A DNA stretch of 64,000 nt from Ptiloglossa arizonensis (Eukaryota; Arthropoda; Insecta; Hymenoptera; Colletidae). Of the stretch, positions 54,901-63,900 are shown piece by piece. Position 1 is the first letter of the stretch. Each line of letters opens with the position of its first letter. The stretch covers positions 20,791,501 through 20,855,500 of the forward strand of contig NC_135055.1 of assembly GCF_051014685.1 (NCBI RefSeq). Reading direction: 5' to 3'. The position numbers were made by a program, and so were the translations under genes. Under the pieces are notes generated by a model. That model was not told where the DNA came from, did no database searches, and saw only the letters and a program-made list of their open reading frames with translations.

Positions 54901-57900
54901 GGACAAAACCAAAGAGATCGATAACCGCGCGAAGGAGGAAACCGTGAAAATAACCCACCGGATGGACGAGAAGAAAGCAGAACAGAAAGTTTCGACGATC
55001 GCGGTCCAACAAACTTTGTCCGAAGTGGACAGCTCTACGGAAATTGTAACGATGGTAACGGAAAAGTCCGCGGAAGAGTTGTCGGCGGACGAAACGATCG
55101 AAACAACGAAAGAATCTATTCGGGTGCAAGAGCAAGAGGAGAGAGTAGAACCGACGGAGGAGAGAGAGGGTAAAACGGACGAACAGCTTATTCCTGATGA
55201 AATACTAGAGGAGTCTACGAAGCTGCAGGTAGAAGAGAAAGAAGAATCGCAGACACAGGTGACGAGAACCGATGAATCACCGACTGGACCGAAAACACCG
55301 GAAGAACGTTCGGAGACGAAGGTGAAAATGGAAGAAACGAAGGTGAAAGTAGAAGAAACGAAGGTGAAGGTAGAAGAATCGAAGGAGAAGGTAGAAGAAA
55401 CGAAGGTGAAGGCAGAAGAATCGAAGGTGAAGGTAGAAGAAACAAAGGTAAAAATAGAAGAAACGAGCGAACTTCCACAGTTACCCACTCAAGTGGAAAA
55501 AACGGAGGAAGATTTGAAAGTGGAGGATCAGAAGGTGGAAGAAATGGAAGGGATTGTCACGGAAACGGACAGCGTGGAAGAGACTGAACGATTGGAAGAC
55601 GAAGATCGGGAAAAGGAAACCGAATTCGAACACGAGGAGATCGAGAGGAGGACCACGATCGAGGTAACGCCCGAATTAACGATTCAGGACCTCGTCGATC
55701 GAGGAGCATTCGATCCGGAGAAAGAAAAGTTCGTGGATCCCGAGACGGAAGAGGTGGTCTCGTTCAGCGACTTTGTTCTTGATCTTGGCATGTTCGATCC
55801 GGACGAGGTGTTGGTTAAAGATCTGACCTGCAGAACCGAGGACAAGTACGTGACTCTTCGCGAAGCCATTAGCAAACCTTTGGTGGATAGAAACCACGGA
55901 TACATGGTCGATCCGAAGACCGGGAAAAAGATACCGTTCTTCCAAGCGGTGAAGCAACGTTTGATCAAGCAATTGCCAAGGATCGAGGAGTGCGAGCCCA
56001 TCTACGAGGTCGATCGTGAGAGTCAGAGTCTACGGGACGCAATCGAAAACGGTTCGTTCGATCCTCTGACCTGCGAAGTTCGCGATCCTGTAACGGGTAA
56101 AACGTTGAAATTGAACGAAGCCATCGAAGCTGGACTGATCGACCTCAACTCGATCACCGTACGGGATCCTGTGAGCGACGAGATCTCGACGCTTCAAGAG
56201 GTGTTGGAGTCTGGAAGAAAGATCAACGTCGAGGAAGCATTCGTATCGGGACTGGTCGTCCCTAAATCTCGCAAACCGATTTCATTGGAAGCGGCGATCA
56301 GGAAGGGTCTCTACGAGGAGGACACTGGTAAGATACTGGACAAGTTGACCGGTCAGTCGATAGACGTGGAGGAGAGCGTGCGCAGAGGATTGATCGACGC
56401 GTTCATCAGCGAATGCGAGGACACCAAAGCGGGTACGTTCCTCTCGTTGGAGGAGGCGTTGAGCGGCGAGTTGAAGTTGTTGGATCCGAGTACGGGTAGG
56501 TTACGCGACACCAAAACGGGCGAGCTGCTCCCGTTAAACGTTGCCTTGAGAAGAGGCATCATCGCTACCACGGGATTCGTTCCTTCGTTGACCGACACGA
56601 TCGTTCAGGAGTACTATTGTTCGTCGACTGGGCTGGTAGCGAATCCCACAACCGGAGAGGAGACCACTTTGAAGGAGGCACTGGTCACCGGTTACGTCGA
56701 CGGTGAGACAACGATGGTCAGGGACGATCGAAACGACCGTGTTCTGTCACTGCAGGAGGCCGAGGAGAATCAGCTGATCGATCTCGAGAAAGGAATATTG
56801 ATCTCACCGCATTCCATGACGTTGGACGTTGCTCACGAGAAAGGATACATCCTCAGCACCCTGAAACCGTGGTCCCTGCAGGAAGCTCTCGCTCATCAGA
56901 CATACGACCCGGAGAAAGGTACCTTCGACATAGATGGCACCAGCTACACCCTCGAGAAAGCCCTCGAGATCGGTTTAATCGCCAAAGACAGTCCCTCGGT
57001 TAAAGATCCGAGGAACAGCGAGATCATCTCTCTGGGCGAGGCCATCAAGCAAGGTCTGATCGAACCCAAGACCGGCACGGCCCTCGATCCGACGACCAGC
57101 TCCCCTCTGTCCCTCACCGATGCTCTCGATCGTGGACTCATCGTACCAGCGAAGCGCAAGATCTCCCTACCCGAGGCGGTGTTCAAGGGACTCTACGAGC
57201 CCACAACCGGTCGTTTCATCATTCCGGAGACCCGGGAGAAGTTACCGACCGATCGTGCGATCAAAGCTGGTGTCATCGATCCCAGTACCGCGGTGGTTGT
57301 ACGCCAACCGAACGGCAAAGCGATCACCTTCGACAAGGCCATCAAAGAACTGATCGTCGATCCGAAAACGGGTACGGTGACCAACGAGAAAGGTAAACGG
57401 GTAGATTTCCGCGAGGCGTTGGAGCACGGTTTGCTCCTGGAGGCGCGAAGACCGATGACCTTCAGCGAGGCGATTTCCAAGGGCATCCTGGACGAGAGAA
57501 CGAACATGTTCCTGGACCCACAGACCGGCGTTTATCTGAGTTTGCTCCAGGCGATCCAGAGGAATCTGATCGACGCGGGCTCGGTGACGGTGAAAGACGG
57601 CAGAAGCGGTTTCCGCGAGAGGATATCCCTGACCGAGGCCATCAGAACCGGGTACATCGACGGCTCCACCGGCAAGGTGAACGTCACAGCTGACTCCGAC
57701 ATGTCGCTGCAGGAGGCCTACGACGCTGGCTTGATCGTCGATCTACGAGCGGCCGTCTCCATCCAACGTGCGATCCATCAAGGACTCTACGACGAACAGA
57801 CCGGGAAGATCACCGATTCCAGTACAGGAAGAGCGGTCACTCTCCACGAGGCGATGAGGAACTGTCTAGTCAGTCCCACGCTCCCGTGTTACTGGGACAA

Positions 57901-60900
57901 ACGAGCCGACAGACTTCTGTCGCTCGCGGAGACCTGTCGCGCAGGAGTCATCGACAGACGATCCGGAATGTTCAAGGAGCCGGGAGCCAACAGATCCGTC
58001 TCCCTGACACTTGCCTTGCAACTGGGACTGATCGTCGACATCGAGACCACAGAGTTCAGTCTTCACCAAGCGATCACGATGAACATCTACGATCCCTCGA
58101 GCGGAAAGTTCACGCATCCGTCCACCAATCAGAAGCTCACGCTCGCGGAGGCGTGTCGCTCGGAGCTGATAGATCCCCTCTCGTCGATCGTACGGGACTC
58201 ACGATCCGAACGCTACGTACCGCTCGCGGATGCTGTTTCGTCCGGTGTCGTCGACGATACGCGAGGCACCTACAACGCCCTCGACAACGAGGGACCAATC
58301 GATCTGCGAGAAGCCCTCACCAGAGGACACATCGTTCCCTCGAAGTTGCCACTGGGCATAGAAGAGGCAGTTAACTGCGATCTGTACCGAAGTCAATCCG
58401 GATTGTTCGTCGATCCTCGAACAAACGAGACCCACGATCTGATCCACGCGTTCGACGTCGGTCTCCTCGATCCCGACACCACAGCCCTCAAGGACGCCAC
58501 CACCGGACAGATCACCTCCCTCTTGTTAGGTATCGAAAACGGTGCCATCGACGTACCCCACGGACGAATCCTCGACTCGAAAACCAAACGCGCCTATCCC
58601 ATCGACGTTGCCCTGGAACGCGGGCTTCTGGTCACCCTGGAGAAACCGTTGACCCATCAACCAACGCGTCGAAGTCTCACGCAGAAGGACGAACCATCCC
58701 GTCGCGAGTACACCTTCCAGGAAGTGATCGACAATCGTCTGATCGATCCGACCACCGCCGTCGTCAGGGACCCGAAGACCGGTAAATTCGTCACGATAGA
58801 GAGCGTGCTGGCCGATGGAATACTTCCGAGTCCGAGCGGGAAGGGAATCATGGAGTCCCATACGCTTCGTACGTCCGATGGGAAACTTGCGCCCCGTTTC
58901 GTACGATTCGGTGACGTCGAGGTATACTTGGTGCAACCCCTAAGCTTCGAGGAGGCGATGGAGAAGGGACACTTGTCCACGGAGAGCGGGAAACTCACCG
59001 ATCCGAAAACCGGTGATCTGGTGACGTTGAAGGACGCGGTGGGTCTCGGTATCGTGGACTCGGATTCAGCGTTGATCAAAGACACCAAGAAGAGGAAGTT
59101 GGTCAAGTTGGCCGAGGCGTTCAGAAAGGGTCTGATGGACGCCGAGAAAGGCAACGTACTCGAGACGGAGACCTCGAGGCTGTACCCGTTGTCGAAGGCC
59201 CTCGAGGCGGAGCTTCTGATCACCCCTAAACGCGGCCTGTCCTTCAACGAGGCCCTGGAGTTCGGATTGTACGACACCGCGACCGGTAGCTTCGACGACC
59301 CCTTCCGTGTCGCGTCCGCGTTAGATCGCGAACCCGCTACCTTGAAGGAGGCGATCGACGCCGGCTCGATCGATCCGTCCGGTACAGTGATCAAAGAACC
59401 CGGGACCGGTAAAATCGTTAGTTTGTTAGAGGCTATAAGCAACGGGATAATAGATCCTAGAGCGGGCAGGCTTATCGAAGACCCATCGGGAAAGAGCCTT
59501 GACTTCGCGAAAGCCCTGGACCAGGGTTATATTCTCACCGCAGAAGCTAGGGTAAGTGGCACTCTATCTTGCCTCTCTATTTCTTTCTTCTTTTTCTTTC
59601 TCACACGGCGGAACTCGTCGTTCTTACACGGCGTTTTGTTGCATCGGTGCACACGAAACTTGTTCATTCGTTTCGTCGGGAGAGGGTGGACACCGAGTTT
59701 GCTACCAGTAGAAAGTAACCGCTAATAGAGCGCTAAGTGTAACGATATAGCGATCGATAGCAGCTTACGAATGCGAAGCATACGTATGTGTAGTGAATCC
59801 GTAACTCGTCCACCCTTGCTTCTTAGTTACTCGACGGACCCGAAATTTTTTTATTTTTTTTTTCTGTACACGGTTTCGAAAATTTCGATTTTTGTTCATT
59901 TTACAACTTTTTGATTTACTTTTCTTTTGTTCGTTTTCTTTTTCTTCAACGCTGACAAACGAGCAAATATTGTACATACGTGGTAGATTTTTTGTACTCT
60001 CGGTACATCGGCGAACATTTCGTGTGCACCAACCTGACGCTCCACCTTACCCTCGCAACCTTATCCTCGCTGTTAATTTTTGTCCTTTATTTCTCTCTCT
60101 CTCTTTTTTTTTTGTCATTTTTGTCGATCTGTCTAATTCGGTTTTCACGCCTTTCTCTACTTTTTTCTTTTTTTCTCTCTCTTCGTTTACGTTTTACGCT
60201 ATTTATTTTTGTCCTCTATCTTTTCACATCTAATCCTCTCTTTTTAACCGCTTGCCAAAGGTTATGGATCGTTACGTATTGTACGCTTACGATGCATCCT
60301 GTCGACTATCGCTCTACGTGTGCGACGATAGCCGACCTTGTCTCGCGATTGTTCATACTATCACTACCGTATGATGCTTGCCGGTAGCAGCAAAAACTGT
60401 AACAGCAACAGCGATAATCGTAACCAAATCACATCGTTGAACATCACTCTCCGGCATCAGAATCCCGCATGGAGAACCCTTCGAGCGTGCCACGATCCGT
60501 TCCCACGAACGAACCACGGTCCGTAACGACCTCCGAATCGATCGGATTCGATCGTCTCGAATCGCGAGAGTTTTTCGTCAACGCATCGATCGAGCGGATC
60601 GATCCGTTTCACGTGGGGCGCTCTCCTCCCTTCTTTCCCTTCGTTCGCACTCGCATCTCATACACACCAGGACGCACGTCATTCGTTTCACGTAACAGGG
60701 GGCTATAATTATCATACTACTAATCGACCGGTGTGCGTTTCGCCGATTAAAACGAAATAGAAAAAAAAAAAGAGAAACAAAAGAATCAATAACGACTGCG
60801 TTCGCCCGCAGAAGACGTCTAATCACTCGTCGTAACTCGCGGGTGTTAACTCTAACGCGATTCTATCGATCTTTCGTGTGTCGCCTGATCGCATCGGCAA

Positions 60901-63900
60901 TGCTAACTCGATCATAAGTATTAATCGTAATAACGTTTGTTGTAATTTGCACGTTGGTTCGCGGAACGTTTCGCGCTTCCCTTCGAACGACTCCTGGACA
61001 CGGTGCGATCGATGTCTCGATGTATCGTCGTTTTTGTTTCGCGATCGATCGTAAGATCGATACCACGGATGCACGGGACAGGGGTACGGATAGAAGGGAA
61101 GCGTGAAACGATGCGAGTGAAACGAATAATGGTATTAACGTCGTGATCATGACACCGATGAGACACCTGTACTCTTCCCATGGTATATAACGAACGAAAC
61201 CATCGAATCGACAGCGACTAGTCGTTCAACGCGTGGCCACGTGTTACGTGTGATCGCATGCTTCGACAGGTTTACCATTGGACGCACACCACACACCCCC
61301 CCACATTTATCAAAACAATCTGCCCCAAACCCCGTAAAACCCCCAGCCCGATTTTTATTACCCATCGAACGAACCCATTTATTTCTCGATCTTTTTACAT
61401 TGCAATTGTTACACTGAAGTTTTCCTTTTTTTCAGGTATTATCGTATTCGTTTTTAGCTCGATCCTGTTTTACTTTCTAGCACGAGTTTGCGGAAATCTC
61501 ACGAGCACGTAGCATACAGCCCTGGCATTCACTACCGTACGAATCCCGTCGTGTCGCGAACGCGCGACACGTTTCCTTCCAGCTCAAAAACCACCCTGAA
61601 ATGCCCCCCCGAACAACCATGTCCCCCCCTATTCGTCATTTCGTTTGTCACAGTCGTCATTTGTCGTATCGCGAAATCGTATTCTTTCAGTTTATATATA
61701 CTTGCTTGCAGACGCGTCTTATTGACGAGAACGCGGCTTCCGTTCTGTTACCATCGTTCGCTTGCCGACTGCATATAAGAACAAAACCACGTACGGGTAC
61801 GAGTATGCAGTTCGATTACTCGCTGGCAGATCAATCAGACCTCTTGGGTTCTTCTAAACTGTGTTTTTTGTTTTTTTACTTATTATACATTTATATTGTA
61901 TACATATAACGTTGTCACGTTTTTTTACGTTCCAAGTGTGTGTATGTGTTTTGCATGCGTGAGATACGTTTATAAGCTTACCGTATCCCCTTACTTTTTT
62001 TTTCCATATATATATTTATATATATTTATACATATATACATACAACTTTTTTTTTTTTTTTGTTTTCTCCGTTTACGACTTAACACGTTGATCCTTACAG
62101 AGCGACCGCCGTTGGTAAGGGGGCGGTTTTTCAATTATCCTTCTCGTTACGTTTTAAGAAAGCACGTTAGACGATAACGTATACCGTTAAGTCGCGCTCG
62201 CATTGCCCGTTGCGATTCGTATCAACATCCGCACGTTTCTCTGTTCCAAATCATTGTAGCAAGCGGTCGAGGAGAAGTACAAGATGTGCGACGAAACGTC
62301 CTCGAGGTTGCTGCAATGGATATCCGAAATCGAAGAGAAATTGGCCAACCAGGACAACGTCAAAGAGGACGTCGATCAGCTTCGAAGTCAGATAAACGCG
62401 ATGAAAGTAAGCACGATCTCGTATCCGTGTAATTCTGGTATTCCTCGAGGGTCCAGCGACGATATCCTCGATAACTGCGTCGCTTCGAGATTCGACAATT
62501 CCTCGATTCCATGTTTTCAGGAGATCAAAGAAGACCTGGAAGCTCATGCACGACCGGTCTCCTCCTGTCTCGACCAAATTCGTCAGGTTGATCTAACCGG
62601 TGGCAACGTACTGTCCTTCGAAGAAGTGTCCACCTTGGAGAGAAACGGTCAATCTCTAAAGACCAGGTTCCAGAGAGCCACGGATCGAACCGAGAGAATG
62701 GTGAAACGTTTGATCGCCGCCAGAGACGAGCTGGTCAAATTCAAGTGAGTATCGCGAAGAGTATTTTGTTCTTCGTCTTCTTCTTTAATTAACCGACGAT
62801 TCTTGTGTCCCGCAGGAACGAGTTGTCCACGTTCTCTCAGTGGCTGGACAACGCGAGGCGAGTCTTGGAAGAGAAGGAACATTCCCTCTCCGATCTGAAC
62901 AGATTGAACAGCAGCACCGACGCTACGCGTGATTTCATCAGCGACGTTATCGCGCATCAGGCCGATCTACGATTCATCACAATGGCCGCGCAGAAATTCG
63001 TCGACGAGAGTAAAGAGTTCCTTCACGTTCTGAACGAATTCCGTACCAGTTTGCCGCAGAGATTGCCTCACAAAGAGCCGGTAGCCAGTCAAGACTCTCC
63101 CGTACGCGGCGAAGTCTCGATCGTCACCGCCCAATACAAAGATCTACTATCACGAGCGAATCTTTTGTCAGATAAACTTTCCGGGGTCGGTGGAAGGCAA
63201 CGTGATTACCACGAGTCCTTGGAGAAAGCCAGAACCTGGCTGAAGGAAGTCGAACCCAAGGTTCACAGAGCCATCTCCGAGTCAATCGCGGCGGAACCGA
63301 AACAAGTCGAGGATCAACTGAGCAAAGCGAAAGCGCTCAACAACGAAATGCTCGCCAACGAACGGTTAGTGGAGAACGTGAAGGTCACCGTCGATGCTCT
63401 CTTGAGGTCTCTCGATGGACAACTAACACCGAAAGAAGTCGACGAACTGGAAGAGCCCGCGAGAGCCTTGGAAGACAAGTATAGACAGTTGACAAACGCG
63501 ATTGGAGAGAAGTGTCAAGAATTGGATGCCGCGTTGGTTCGTAGCCAGGGTGTGCAAGATGCACTGGACAGTTTAGTGCTTTGGCTGAACAACATCGAGA
63601 GCCAGTTCAAGTAAGCGAGAAACTTCGTGGAATATTCTATCGGGATTGTAATCGAGCAGAATTGAACGTGGACTGTTGTTTGTTTGTTTGTAGGAACATT
63701 CAACGACCGGCCAGCTTGCAGAAAGAACGTCTGGAAGAGCAACAGAGGGATCAACGTCTACTTCAAGCGGATTTGGACAGTCATCGTTTGAGCGTGGAAG
63801 CGGTTGCAGGTAGCGCGCGGGATCTACTCACGAACTCGAGCAACGCACGAATCGCGAAGCGTATAGAGGGCAAGCTAAAGGACGTCCAGGGCAGGTTCGA

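Noticed and set aside
59600..62200. Several T-rich ORFs with Leu/Phe-rich hydrophobic peptides resembling membrane segments
   Set aside because: They come from pyrimidine tracts within the intron, lack a consistent start or domain, and overlap each other.
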